Shown: piece after piece, positions 9,967 through 18,670 of the stretch
Layout of the letters: the number at the start of each line of letters is the position of its first letter
How positions within the stretch are numbered: the stretch's first letter is position 1
Assembly: GCA_028377305.1 (NCBI GenBank)
Contig: JAONJW010000014.1
Location: 1 to 58,713, forward strand
Direction: 5' to 3'
Length of the DNA: 58,713 nt
Source: Prolixibacteraceae bacterium
GTDB lineage: Bacteria; Bacteroidota; Bacteroidia; Bacteroidales; Prolixibacteraceae
Program-made: the position numbers and the translations under genes
Notes under the pieces: model-generated
Databases searched by the model: none
Told to the model about the DNA's origin: nothing
The model's input: the letters and a program-made list of their open reading frames with translations, nothing else

Positions 9967-10427
9967 CGTAATAGTATTTTTAATATATCACATCTTTAAT
10001 ATAATAAAGATCATGCAGATATGATAAAGTACTCAGTCCAAATATACTATTTATTCCACAGTCCACACTAGCTGTCAAACAACTATATTACAAACCATTA
10101 GAACTATTTGTAGTAATAATATTTAGATCTGGGCTTTAATGAAAAAGCTAAAAATTCGCTATTTAATATACACAGATTAGAATTTCCATCACACACAATC
10201 ATTTTTAAGAGTAACAATCAAAAAGATATTTTGATGAATAAAACGGAAGAAATGCACTATTTTAAAAATTTATTACCCACCAAAGCAAAGACTATACATA
10301 CCTTATAGCCTCGATATCAACCTAGGAATCACTTACCCACTTCTATAAAAAACAAAAGAATCATAGCAAGCAACGTCACATCCTTTAGAAAACAATAGCC
10401 ACCTAACAATGATGCCATTGCCTCATA
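9967..10427. other. Gene-free region upstream of GH92
   Basis: About 460 AT-rich bases with no credible gene, RNA or strong promoter match. It should contain the promoter of the GH92 operon, but none could be assigned with confidence. Confidence 0.4.
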
Positions 10428-10493
10428 ACAGCAAGACCAAAGCAATCAAACAGCAAGACCGAAGCAATCAAACAGCAAGACCGAAGCAATCAA
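10428..10493. repeat. Three 22-bp tandem repeats
   Basis: Three head-to-tail copies of a 22-bp unit (10428-10449, 10450-10471, 10472-10493). The first differs from the others by one base and the last two are identical. They end one base before the outer arm of the large palindrome. There are no spacers, so this is not a CRISPR array. Confidence 0.95.
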
Positions 10494-10494
10494 A

Positions 10495-10674
10495 CCCGCA
10501 CCTAATCCGTCCATAATCTGTCCATAATCCGTATTTCAGTCATACATCTCTCATCCTTCCTTCATGGTTCATTCATCCATTTCGTGTTTTTGATGAGTGA
10601 ACCATGAAGGAAGGATGAGCAAAACATGAGTTATGGACGGATTAGGGACGGATTATGGACAGATTAGGTGCGGG
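10495..10674. repeat. 180-bp imperfect palindrome with 11-bp periodicity
   Basis: Two 83-base arms (10495-10577 and 10592-10674) are inverted around a 14-base centre. A perfect 13-bp outer match (10495-10507 with 10662-10674) and a perfect 21-bp inner match (10551-10571 with 10598-10618) are joined by a partly matching stretch. That stretch consists of 11-bp units of the type TAATCCGTCCA, about three on the left and four on the right. No ORF is present. It could be a non-autonomous mobile element, a structured RNA or a protein-binding palindrome. Confidence 0.9.
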
Positions 10675-10850
10675 TTAAGTTGGGATATAGTACAGTTCAA
10701 ACCAAAAGGAGGTATTGGTTTGAGCGATGTAATTCAAATTACAGACGACAATTGGGAACAACATAATTCCAATTAATGTAGACTACATGATAAAACAATA
10801 AATACTGAAGTCTATTAGGAGTTTGAACTTAATTAAAAGTATGGGGAGTA
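10675..10850. other. Non-coding stretch with small hairpins
   Basis: No gene is visible. It contains a 9-bp inverted repeat (TCAAACCAA with TTGGTTTGA, near 10696-10722) and a weaker AATTGG/CCAATT pair near 10749-10777. It lies between the large palindrome and the terminator of the operon on its right. Confidence 0.3.
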
Positions 10851-10890
10851 AAAAACAAAAAGGTCAGCTCTTTGGACGTGAAGCTGACCT
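10851..10890 (-). terminator. Terminator of the TonB/DUF5686 operon
   Basis: A 9-bp perfect stem (10861-10869 with 10882-10890) is followed on the minus strand by a T-rich run (10860 down to 10851). It lies about 130 bases beyond the stop of the last operon gene. Confidence 0.7.
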
Positions 10891-11024
10891 CTTTAACTTG
10901 TGGACTGAATTATTTCATTTGGACGTGATATCACAAAGGTAGCAAAAAAGAATAAAGCACCAAATGTAATAGTATAAAAATGTCATACTATCGATACTCC
11001 CCTACCACAATTGGGGTATGACAC

Positions 11025-11627
11025 TCAATCTTCTTTCACACCAAACGACAACATAAAATCTCTGAATGACAGATCATTAACCTGTTTGTCACCCAAACCG
11101 CTTTGATAGAATATTGATATTGTTTTTATCCCTGCATTGAAGACAATTATTTTACCATTAACTGCCCCTACTTTTGATATGACATTATAGTGACACTCCC
11201 TGCTTTTCCGTCCCAAAAAGGTCGTGTAAGCTGTTTCTGAAAATTGAACTTTCGCATACTTATACTTCTCACTATCAATCATATGGCGTTTATGGGAATC
11301 TAATGTCACATCTAGGTTCATATGATAATCCAGCCATACAACAGTGATTAGCGCAGTGCTCAACTCATTTTTTGTACCCATAGAGAAATAATAGGTGTTT
11401 TTTGCGACTTGATGGTTGTCTAGTATCTGCCATTCAGGGGTAATTGTAAAAGAGATCCCATCTCTTAGATAATAAATATTACCATCTTTATCTGGGGTAA
11501 AATTCTGATCTAACACATCTAAACTGTCTTGCTCAAACTGAGCATAAGGTAGCACTTCGGCTTTTACAGCATATGGCATTGTTGCAAACAATAGTAGCAA
11601 CATCGAAAGGACAAATCGATAGTTCAT
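11025..11627 (-). CDS. Secreted protein of unknown function
   Basis: 200 residues with a clear signal peptide (MNYRF, a hydrophobic stretch, then AVKAE). The mature part is a mixed alpha/beta domain with motifs such as DGISFTITPEW and SRECHYNV, and no recognised catalytic residues. The general layout recalls small PsbP/Mog1-like domains, but this is only an impression. It is last in an operon with the DUF5686 protein, 32 bases downstream, so a periplasmic or outer-membrane role is likely. Confidence 0.65.
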   Translation of the reverse strand: MNYRFVLSMLLLLFATMPYAVKAEVLPYAQFEQDSLDVLDQNFTPDKDGNIYYLRDGISFTITPEWQILDNHQVAKNTYYFSMGTKNELSTALITVVWLDYHMNLDVTLDSHKRHMIDSEKYKYAKVQFSETAYTTFLGRKSRECHYNVISKVGAVNGKIIVFNAGIKTISIFYQSGLGDKQVNDLSFRDFMLSFGVKED

Positions 11628-11659
11628 ATAATATTTTTCTTTAAATTATTTATCTAACG

Positions 11660-14239
11660 TTACAGGTCGATTACTAGAGATACACCTACATTATTGAATC
11701 CGTCTTGATTAAAGGAACTCGACACATATATATCAAACATGAATAGTAGTTCAGTAAAAGCGTAAGAGACTTCGTAATATTGTGTTTTTGGGGTATAGAT
11801 TACCCCACCAGATATCTCCTCTCGAGATAAAGAGCTCGACAAAAATGGGAGATACTTCAATAATAAGTATGGGGTTCTAAAGATAACTTTTGATTTAAAA
11901 TATCCATCATTGGTGGACAACGAGTAGGCATCGGTGTTGTAGAATGAGAAATAGTCATTCGTGATCCGAAGTGGAATTGGCTGAATTCGATAGTTAAAGA
12001 ATTCTGATATGTGCAGGTTTTCATTATCGCCAAAGGTTTTACCGGCCGCCAAATCCCATCTCACCCATGCAGAAGGTGAGGTGATTATTTTTTGCTCCAT
12101 ATTTACTTCGAAGCGATGTGCACTACCTAATGAGTTTGAGAATATATATTTGTATGCCAGACCCAAGTATGGAGCAAATACTCTGAGATTTGTGTATTTT
12201 GAGTTTTTTTGGTTGTCAAGGAATGATAAACGTGTTCTAAAACTAGCGCCCACGACATGGTAGTCCTGAGATTGTAGATTGGAAGCATTAATATATTCCC
12301 CTGTAGGTGTATTGGTACTAAATTCACTATCGAATACATTTTTGCTTAAACTATTATCCATTTGATATACATTTTTATGGGAATAGTATAGTTTCTGCAT
12401 CCAGTTATTTTTTTTACTAAAGGTATGTGCAATAGAGAAATACTTTTTTCGATAATACTTCTTGAAGTTATCTCCTAAAAAGAATGAACTTAATGAGTTA
12501 ACCAGTGGATCCACTATAAACGGATTCATGTCCTTTGTATCCTCCCCAGCCTGCAATGATATAGAAGATATGGGACTATATTTATACCATAGTTTTAAAT
12601 CCCAATTCAGTTTACTCGGACCAAAAGAGTAACCTAACATTGGTTTTATCTCAAATTTCTTTTCATTATCTATATAGTGCGAAAGTTTAGAATCGATATT
12701 ATAGGCAAAACCATCGACTGGATTGTAGACAAATGAGTTTAAACGGATGAAGTTAGCAGACGTAAAACGCCATGTTGAGTCGTTGTAGTAATAGGTTTCA
12801 CCAGTCATGAAGTTGTAGGTATCTTTCAAGAAGGTGTTGTTTGATTTAGATACTATCTCCCCAACCCTGTCATTAGGCATTTGATTCTTCATGGATGCAT
12901 TTTTCAAACTACTTTTTTCATTCGTAGATAGAGGGACTGTTCTGAAGCTATCTAATGGGACTTGCTGATAAGATGTAATCTCAAACTGCATCTCTTTTAT
13001 CGAAGGTATTTTAGTGATCTTTTGTCTTTCGGTTTGATTCTTATCTTTGGTCTTCTGCTTTGAATCTATTTTTTTTGTTTTTTCTTGTTTCTTCGCTGTT
13101 GATTGTGTTTCTATCTTTTCCTTCTTGGGCTGTTTGATAATGGATTTCTGAATTTCCTTGACGCTCTCATTTTGTCTATTTTGAGCGATCGTGGAATTAA
13201 TGTTCGGATGGAATGTTGGGTTTAAAGCGACATCTAGATATTTAAAGTTTGCCACATATTGTACATTTCCTTTAATTCCTAATGCTCCACCGCTGAACTC
13301 ATATCGATGATCTACAGGTAACCAAACTTTCCCTTTAACTTCGTGGAAATTCTGATGCATTTTTACCGGCCCTACAGGAGTATCAAAAGAGAGATCAACA
13401 CTATGGATGCACCATAGCCCTTCAACAATATATATTTTCCCGCTATAGAGCTGTTTGCTCTTTAATCGTGGAATAACTTGAACAATGTTTACTGAGTAGT
13501 CTCCATCATAAAAGAACCCTTCGTATCGAAACTTATATTGACGGAATGCAGAAGGTGAAAAAGGCGATATCATAATCTCAATAGATGGTTGATAGAGACT
13601 GGCGGCAAGAAAGTCTATTATCGGAAGATCTAAATCGACCGGCATGGAACTTTTATGCTGAATGACTTTCTGTTTATATTGATCCGGGTAGGCAAATAGA
13701 ACTTGACGATATGACTCGTCTACAAATACATCTCCTTGTTTAATATCAACCCCTTCACGGCGCTTTATTTGATAGGACATTAGTCTTGAGACCTTTGTAA
13801 AGGCAATGGTTCCACGTAAATATATATTGGCTTTATAAGAATTAATTTCGTTTAAATGCTGATGTCGCAAACCGATGGTTTTGCGCATGATATCATAAGC
13901 TGGATCTTCTCCTCTTCTGACTTTTACATCCGGTATTTGAAAGTTCATGTCCACTAAAGTGATGTTTAATGGCAAAAGAGTCTCTTGGGATAGATGTAAC
14001 GTTTGAGATTTATAACCGACACAACGAATTAGGACTTCATAGGACTTGTCGTCAGGGATGTCTAAGGTGAAACAACCTTCTATATTCGTAGTTGTCCCTG
14101 TGGTTAGTTCAGTCACATATAGAGTTGCATATGGGATGGGCTCTCCTTTTACATTTTTTAATGTACCTTCTATGTTAATAGCATAAGCAAAAGAGCTTAT
14201 TATAACAAGACATATTGATAATAATAATCTCATTGTCAT
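11660..14239 (-). CDS. Outer-membrane protein with CarboxypepD_reg and DUF5686 domains
   Basis: 859 residues with a signal peptide. An N-terminal carboxypeptidase-regulatory-like beta domain (about 22-90: IEGTLKNVKGEPIPYATLYV, then EGCFTLDIPD and LIRCVGYKS) is followed by DUF5686 (from about 110: DPAYDIMRKTI, then INSYKANIYLRG) and a C-terminal beta-barrel that ends in an aromatic/hydrophobic strand. A Lys/Gln/Thr-rich low-complexity insertion (about 365-420) separates the two parts. Proteins of this architecture are common in Bacteroidota outer membranes; the role is unknown. It follows the TonB-like gene by 46 bases. Confidence 0.85.
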   Translation of the reverse strand: MTMRLLLSICLVIISSFAYAINIEGTLKNVKGEPIPYATLYVTELTTGTTTNIEGCFTLDIPDDKSYEVLIRCVGYKSQTLHLSQETLLPLNITLVDMNFQIPDVKVRRGEDPAYDIMRKTIGLRHQHLNEINSYKANIYLRGTIAFTKVSRLMSYQIKRREGVDIKQGDVFVDESYRQVLFAYPDQYKQKVIQHKSSMPVDLDLPIIDFLAASLYQPSIEIMISPFSPSAFRQYKFRYEGFFYDGDYSVNIVQVIPRLKSKQLYSGKIYIVEGLWCIHSVDLSFDTPVGPVKMHQNFHEVKGKVWLPVDHRYEFSGGALGIKGNVQYVANFKYLDVALNPTFHPNINSTIAQNRQNESVKEIQKSIIKQPKKEKIETQSTAKKQEKTKKIDSKQKTKDKNQTERQKITKIPSIKEMQFEITSYQQVPLDSFRTVPLSTNEKSSLKNASMKNQMPNDRVGEIVSKSNNTFLKDTYNFMTGETYYYNDSTWRFTSANFIRLNSFVYNPVDGFAYNIDSKLSHYIDNEKKFEIKPMLGYSFGPSKLNWDLKLWYKYSPISSISLQAGEDTKDMNPFIVDPLVNSLSSFFLGDNFKKYYRKKYFSIAHTFSKKNNWMQKLYYSHKNVYQMDNSLSKNVFDSEFSTNTPTGEYINASNLQSQDYHVVGASFRTRLSFLDNQKNSKYTNLRVFAPYLGLAYKYIFSNSLGSAHRFEVNMEQKIITSPSAWVRWDLAAGKTFGDNENLHISEFFNYRIQPIPLRITNDYFSFYNTDAYSLSTNDGYFKSKVIFRTPYLLLKYLPFLSSSLSREEISGGVIYTPKTQYYEVSYAFTELLFMFDIYVSSSFNQDGFNNVGVSLVIDL

Positions 14240-14285
14240 TCTCTTTTATAAAAAAGAACAATAAAATCTCACTTATGTTTGGTTT

Positions 14286-15020
14286 CTATTGTGGAACGAA
14301 AGTATATATAATATAGCCATTCTGTCTAGAAGGAGCAGTAGTAGAGGGCTCAAAAAGAGTTTTCTTTGCTGCATCCATTGCATACTTAGAAAGAGAAGAA
14401 TCACTATAAGATGAAGCTTCTTGATTAAGATTGGCACGAACCACGCGCCCATCGCTATTCACAACAATATCAATATGGACTTTTCCCCCAAATTCAGCTA
14501 GATAAATAGGAATTGGAAGATCGACATGAAAACGTCCTTCCAAAGAGTAGTGAATATTACTCTTTCCAACATAAATTGTCTTCTTCTTGTTTCTTTTCAA
14601 ATTCGTATCTTTCTTATTCGATATCTCTTCTTTTTTTTCGATAGCATTGTTCGATCTATTATTTTTCTGAAGCTGCTGGTCTACTTTATTCATTAGAGCT
14701 TCGGCTTTTGCAATCTCATCTTGATAAGACTGGTCAAAGAAAGGATCACTAGTTGTAGGCTGGGAAGTACGAGAATCGTTTACAGCGGCTGAAGAGCGAA
14801 CCTCTCTTGGTTCAGGTTCCATCTGTTGTTTCGGTTTAGGTGGCTCTGGTTTCTCTAGAGGCTCAACCTCAGCTTGTATCAAGACAATATCCTCCGTTTG
14901 AGGCTCATACTTCACCGTCATTTTCTTTGTCATGGCAAAGGCAAGAATAATAATATGAAAACATAATGTAAAGATGATTCCATTAATATTATCTCGATAT
15001 ATCTGTAGAAACTTGTGCAT
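14286..15020 (-). CDS. TonB-like energy transducer
   Basis: 244 residues. One N-terminal membrane anchor (about 13-31) is followed by a proline/glutamate-rich linker (EPLEKPEPPKPKQQMEPEPR), a charged low-complexity stretch (about 80-135) and a C-terminal TonB_C-like domain (about 150-244: GGKVHIDIVVNSDGRVVRA, then AMDAAKKTLFEP). It is predicted to span the periplasm and couple inner-membrane energy to outer-membrane transporters. ExbB and ExbD are not adjacent. First gene of a three-gene minus-strand operon. Confidence 0.8.
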   Translation of the reverse strand: MHKFLQIYRDNINGIIFTLCFHIIILAFAMTKKMTVKYEPQTEDIVLIQAEVEPLEKPEPPKPKQQMEPEPREVRSSAAVNDSRTSQPTTSDPFFDQSYQDEIAKAEALMNKVDQQLQKNNRSNNAIEKKEEISNKKDTNLKRNKKKTIYVGKSNIHYSLEGRFHVDLPIPIYLAEFGGKVHIDIVVNSDGRVVRANLNQEASSYSDSSLSKYAMDAAKKTLFEPSTTAPSRQNGYIIYTFVPQ

Positions 15021-15200
15021 AAAATATGGTATCGCAATTCAATGATAAGTCAAAAATAATATTCAAAATGGAAAAAATGAGTTTCAATCTAAGTTTTTTA
15101 AAAGAAATAATCGAACTATTCATTAATATCGGCAACATTTTGTCTCCTAAAATTGTATTCATTAATATAACGTTTTTTTTTACCCTTATATTTTTCTCAA

Positions 15201-15731
15201 ATGTCTAACTATATATCGCCTAAAGAAATTAAGCAGGTTATCAATCGTACGAGTGATGACCAGACTAGAATTATTATCTTTTTTATCTATAATTATGGAA
15301 TGACTCCAGAAGACATCATTCAGTTAACTCGACGCAATTTCATCATTCAGAATCAAGTAGTACGTATTCAGTTTGAACGAGTAGCTACTGGCACCAAACA
15401 TGTATTTAGGATTCCAGATTACTTCACCCAAACGTTATATAAGATACTTCGAAGAAGAAAAGACAAGGAAGCCTTATTGATTGGAATGAATAGAAAAACA
15501 ATGTCGGTAACGACATTGGAAAATAGGTTGTTTGATGAAACTCTTCATCAGAACAAAAAACTAGATCCACGTTCCCTATGGGAGAGTCACTTGTTCTGGA
15601 TTTTTAGAAAGGGATATAATTTTTCTGAAGCATCTAAAGAATATGGCATAAAACATCAAGACAACGAGTGGTGTATATGGGAGGAAGCAACACAGGAAAA
15701 AAGAGTCTTTCCTAGGCTTTTGGACATATAA
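15201..15731 (+). CDS. Tyrosine-recombinase-like protein lacking catalytic residues
   Basis: 176 residues that look like the C-terminal catalytic fold of a tyrosine recombinase without the N-terminal core-binding domain. YNYGMTPEDIIQLTRRNF aligns with the usual helix that carries the first catalytic Arg (here Thr). LDPRSLWESHLFWIFRKGYNFSEASKEYGIKH aligns with the HxLRH region, but the key Arg and His are Trp and Glu. No catalytic Tyr context is obvious at the C-terminus. It may be a DNA-binding relic or a repurposed domain. The frame is intact and starts with ATG. No attachment site or mobile genes surround it. Confidence 0.55.
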   Translation: MSNYISPKEIKQVINRTSDDQTRIIIFFIYNYGMTPEDIIQLTRRNFIIQNQVVRIQFERVATGTKHVFRIPDYFTQTLYKILRRRKDKEALLIGMNRKTMSVTTLENRLFDETLHQNKKLDPRSLWESHLFWIFRKGYNFSEASKEYGIKHQDNEWCIWEEATQEKRVFPRLLDI

Positions 15732-15932
15732 ACCACGATATATATGAAAAATGATACATTGTCATTGGTTCTTATTTTGTGGGTTCGTCTTTTAAGATAG
15801 TGTTTATTATATGTTTGCAGGCAATTTACATTAAATAGTAGTAAGTGGTCCATGTGGTTTTATGTTTGTCTCGCTTTTTTATAAAAAACTAGAAGTGTAA
15901 ACTAATCATAATCTATTTTTTAAGATATTAAG

Positions 15933-15963
15933 TTGGTCGCTTAATCACGATTTTATATTTTTA
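15933..15963 (+). promoter_or_regulatory. Candidate promoter of the DUF1599 gene
   Basis: TTGG at 15933-15936 and TATTTTTA at 15956-15963 (one mismatch to TAnnTTTG) are separated by 19 bases. The predicted transcript would start near 15970, shortly before the ATG at 15983. Confidence 0.4.
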
Positions 15964-15982
15964 TGCGAAATAATTGATTAAA

Positions 15983-16531
15983 ATGGCAAGAAATACAGAG
16001 CAACAGTTTAATAAGGCAATTGCAGAATGTGTAGACATCTTTACAAAGAAGATGAAAGATTATGGTACAGCATGGCGTATACTTCGACCTAGCTCTTTAA
16101 CAGATCAAATCTATATCAAGGCACAACGAATTAGAAGCATTGAGCAGAAAGGATCACAAAAGATTGAGGATAGTATCCGTGGCGAATATATCGGCATTAT
16201 TAACTATTGTGCTATGGCCCTTATTCAATGTTCTATTGGATATGACTCTAAGCCTATTGCAAACGATGAGATTCAACGAATGTTTGAACAACAGCTTACA
16301 GGCTCTCGTGATCTTATGCTAAATAAGAATCATGATTATGGGGAAGCATGGAGGCAAATGAGAATATCATCATACACAGATTTGATCTTAATGAAGATAC
16401 ACCGAACAAAACAGATCGAAGACAATAAAGGGAATACTATTATCTCTGAAGGAGTGGAAGCAAATTATATGGACATGATCAATTATGCCATTTTTGCTCT
16501 TATTCGCTTAGAAGAAACTTCGGAAGAATAA
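15983..16531 (+). CDS. DUF1599 (nucleotide-modification-associated) protein
   Basis: 182 residues from the ATG at 15983; a TTG nine bases upstream is a less likely start. The protein is an internal duplication: KMKDYGTAWRILRPSSLTDQ in the first half and KNHDYGEAWRQMRISSYTDL in the second, each followed by an RI/RT-K-QIE helix and an acidic helix ending near MDMINYA or IGIINYC. These are hallmarks of DUF1599, a family assigned to nucleotide modification on context only. It is followed by the DoxX/MauE gene 54 bases later, probably in one transcript. Confidence 0.88.
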   Translation: MARNTEQQFNKAIAECVDIFTKKMKDYGTAWRILRPSSLTDQIYIKAQRIRSIEQKGSQKIEDSIRGEYIGIINYCAMALIQCSIGYDSKPIANDEIQRMFEQQLTGSRDLMLNKNHDYGEAWRQMRISSYTDLILMKIHRTKQIEDNKGNTIISEGVEANYMDMINYAIFALIRLEETSEE

Positions 16532-16585
16532 TCAACCAACAATAAAACCATTTTTATCACTACACTTAATTTACACTAATTCATT

Positions 16586-17734
16586 ATGCATAAAACATTT
16601 GTGAGAGCAGCACGAGTCCTTTTTGGTATGGTCTTCATATTCTCTGGGTTCGTAAAGGGAGTGGATATTCTAGGATTCAACTACAAGATGGTTGACTACC
16701 TTGAGTCTTTTCATCTAGATTTTCTTCAGTTTACAACACTTCCATCCTCATTCATTCTCCCATTCTTAGAGTTTGCTATTGGAGTGGCCCTACTGACAGG
16801 AGTTTGTGTCCGACTAGCAAGTGTACTAGGATTTATTTTTATGACATTCTTTACGATACTAACAGCTTATATCTGGAAATACAATCCAGTGCAAGATTGT
16901 GGTTGCTTTGGAGATGCATTGGTTATTTCGAACAAAGCGACATTCCTAAAGAATGTATTCTTAATGATTCTTGCCATCATAATATATAAGAATAGAAACA
17001 CCACTTATACCAATGCTTTACTAACTAGAAAAGCAGCATTTTGGGGACTTAATTTTGTAATCATCTTCGTGATGTACCTTAGTTACAGTAATCTTCCGAT
17101 AATGGACTTTAGACCATTTAAAGAGGGAGTAAATATCCCTGAGGCGATGAAGATCCCAGAAGATGCTGAGCCTGATGTGTATGAGAATATTTATTACTAT
17201 AAAAATATTCAATCTGGAGAACTAGAAGAGTTTAATGACACAAACTATCCATGGCAAGATACTATCAAGTATGCATTTGACCACATGGATGAGCCAAGAC
17301 TTATTAAAAAGGGCTTCACTCCTGCTATTGATGATTTTAGAGTCGAAAACAGAGACGGTGAAGATGTATCATCATTCTTTCTGTCAAACCCTCAATATAG
17401 CTTTCTTTGGATTTCCTATAATATGAACAAAGCAGATAAAGATGCTTTTGAAGCTTCAGAGAAAGTCGCAAAATGGGCTAAAGAGAGAAATATAAACTTC
17501 ACGGGTCTAACATCTACGGATCTTGCAACAGTAGATCAAATGAAAGAGACATACCATATGACATTTGATATCCTGAATGCAGATGAAACAATGCTTAAGA
17601 CCGTAGTAAGAGCAAATCCAGGTTTAGTATTATTAAAGAATGGAACTATTATAAAGAAATGGAGTGCTAATCACCTGCCTGAAACATTCTCATTAGAGCT
17701 GTTAGATCAGTTTGAAAAAGAGCTAAAAAAATAA
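16586..17734 (+). CDS. DoxX/MauE-type membrane protein with a periplasmic-like C-terminal domain
   Basis: 382 residues. Four membrane helices in the first 140 residues (about 10-28, 48-66, 72-92, 118-136) form a DoxX/MauE-like unit with a CGCFGD motif after helix 3, the usual redox-active Cys pair position. A further helix (about 150-166) leads into a C-terminal domain (about 250-382) with thioredoxin-like features (FLWISYNMNKAD, then GLVLLKNGTIIKKWSA) but no CxxC. A role in thiol redox or electron transfer is inferred. Confidence 0.8.
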   Translation: MHKTFVRAARVLFGMVFIFSGFVKGVDILGFNYKMVDYLESFHLDFLQFTTLPSSFILPFLEFAIGVALLTGVCVRLASVLGFIFMTFFTILTAYIWKYNPVQDCGCFGDALVISNKATFLKNVFLMILAIIIYKNRNTTYTNALLTRKAAFWGLNFVIIFVMYLSYSNLPIMDFRPFKEGVNIPEAMKIPEDAEPDVYENIYYYKNIQSGELEEFNDTNYPWQDTIKYAFDHMDEPRLIKKGFTPAIDDFRVENRDGEDVSSFFLSNPQYSFLWISYNMNKADKDAFEASEKVAKWAKERNINFTGLTSTDLATVDQMKETYHMTFDILNADETMLKTVVRANPGLVLLKNGTIIKKWSANHLPETFSLELLDQFEKELKK

Positions 17735-17756
17735 GATGATATAGATCTTTTTAAAG

Positions 17757-17795
17757 AAAAAAATGGAGGTTCAATAAACCTCCATTTTTATTTTT
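17757..17795 (+). terminator. Terminator after the DoxX gene
   Basis: An 11-bp stem (17761-17771 with 17777-17787, 5-nt loop) is followed by a T-rich run. It separates this transcript from tpiA. Confidence 0.85.
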
Positions 17796-17796
17796 A

Positions 17797-17804
17797 TATC
17801 TTTG
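17797..17804 (+). promoter_or_regulatory. -7 promoter element of tpiA
   Basis: TATCTTTG, an exact match to TAnnTTTG, directly after the preceding terminator and 43 bases upstream of the tpiA ATG. Confidence 0.65.
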
Positions 17805-17847
17805 CTATGCTAATTAAAGAACATTAATTTATATAATTCATTTAAGG

Positions 17848-18606
17848 ATGAGAAAAAAAATTGTTGCAGGAAACTGGAAGTGTAACACTTCTCTACAAGA
17901 AGGTGCAGAGTTGGCTCAAGCGGTAAATACAGCCGTTACAGAAAAAGGTGCAAAAGATGTTACTGTTGTTTTGGGAGTTCCATTTACTCACATCACTAAG
18001 GTAGTGGACACTGTAAATGCTGACCGTATCAACGTTGCTTCTCAAAATTGTGCTGCTGAAGCTAAAGGTGCTTTCACAGGTGAAGTTTCTGCTTCTATGG
18101 TAAAATCAACTGGTGCTTCTCACGTTATTATTGGACACTCTGAACGTAGAGAGTACTATAACGAAACAAGCGAGATTCTTAACAAAAAAGTAGCTCTAGC
18201 CCTAGAGAATGGATTGACTCCTATCTACTGTTGTGGTGAAGCGCTTGACGTAAGAGAAGCAAATAACCAAAACGAATTCGTTAAACAACAATTAGAAGAG
18301 ACTGTTTTCACACTTTCTGCAGAAGACTTCTCTAAAATAGTTATTGCATACGAACCAATTTGGGCAATCGGAACAGGAGTTACAGCATCTACTGAACAAG
18401 CTCAAGATATGTTGGCTTATATCCGTTCTATTATCGCTGAAAAATTCGGTAATGAGATCGCAGAAGCTACATCAATTCTTTACGGTGGTTCATGTAGCCC
18501 TAAAAATGCTAATGAGTTGTTTGCTCAAAAAGATATCGACGGTGGTCTTATCGGAGGAGCTTCTCTTAAAGCAGACGATTTCCTTGCAATTATCAACGCA
18601 TACTAA
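17848..18606 (+). CDS. tpiA: Triosephosphate isomerase
   Basis: 252 residues, full length. It interconverts glyceraldehyde 3-phosphate and dihydroxyacetone phosphate in the cytoplasm. Catalytic residues are in place: K11 in AGNWKCN, H97 in IGHSERR, E169 in [11 protein letters not shown]. Phosphate-binding loops YGGS and GGLIGGASL are present near the C-terminus. It has its own promoter and terminator. Confidence 0.98.
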   Translation: MRKKIVAGNWKCNTSLQEGAELAQAVNTAVTEKGAKDVTVVLGVPFTHITKVVDTVNADRINVASQNCAAEAKGAFTGEVSASMVKSTGASHVIIGHSERREYYNETSEILNKKVALALENGLTPIYCCGEALDVREANNQNEFVKQQLEETVFTLSAEDFSKIVIAYEPIWAIGTGVTASTEQAQDMLAYIRSIIAEKFGNEIAEATSILYGGSCSPKNANELFAQKDIDGGLIGGASLKADDFLAIINAY

Positions 18607-18622
18607 TCGTAAGTATTTAGAT

Positions 18623-18654
18623 AAAAAAAGGCGTTCTTGGAACGCCTTTTTTTT
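18623..18654. terminator. Bidirectional terminator between tpiA and the C1 peptidase gene
   Basis: A 14-bp perfect stem with a 3-nt loop (18623-18636 with 18640-18653) has an A-run and a T-run on either side, so it serves the convergent genes. Confidence 0.9.
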
Positions 18655-18670
18655 ATGCCTTAAAGTATTA

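Noticed and set aside
10428-10493. Repeats considered as a CRISPR array
   Set aside because: Units are contiguous with no spacers and there are no cas genes.
15026-15208. 60-residue hydrophobic reading frame
   Set aside because: Very AT-rich and Phe/Ile-rich with no family resemblance; it overlaps the next gene start and is likely noise.
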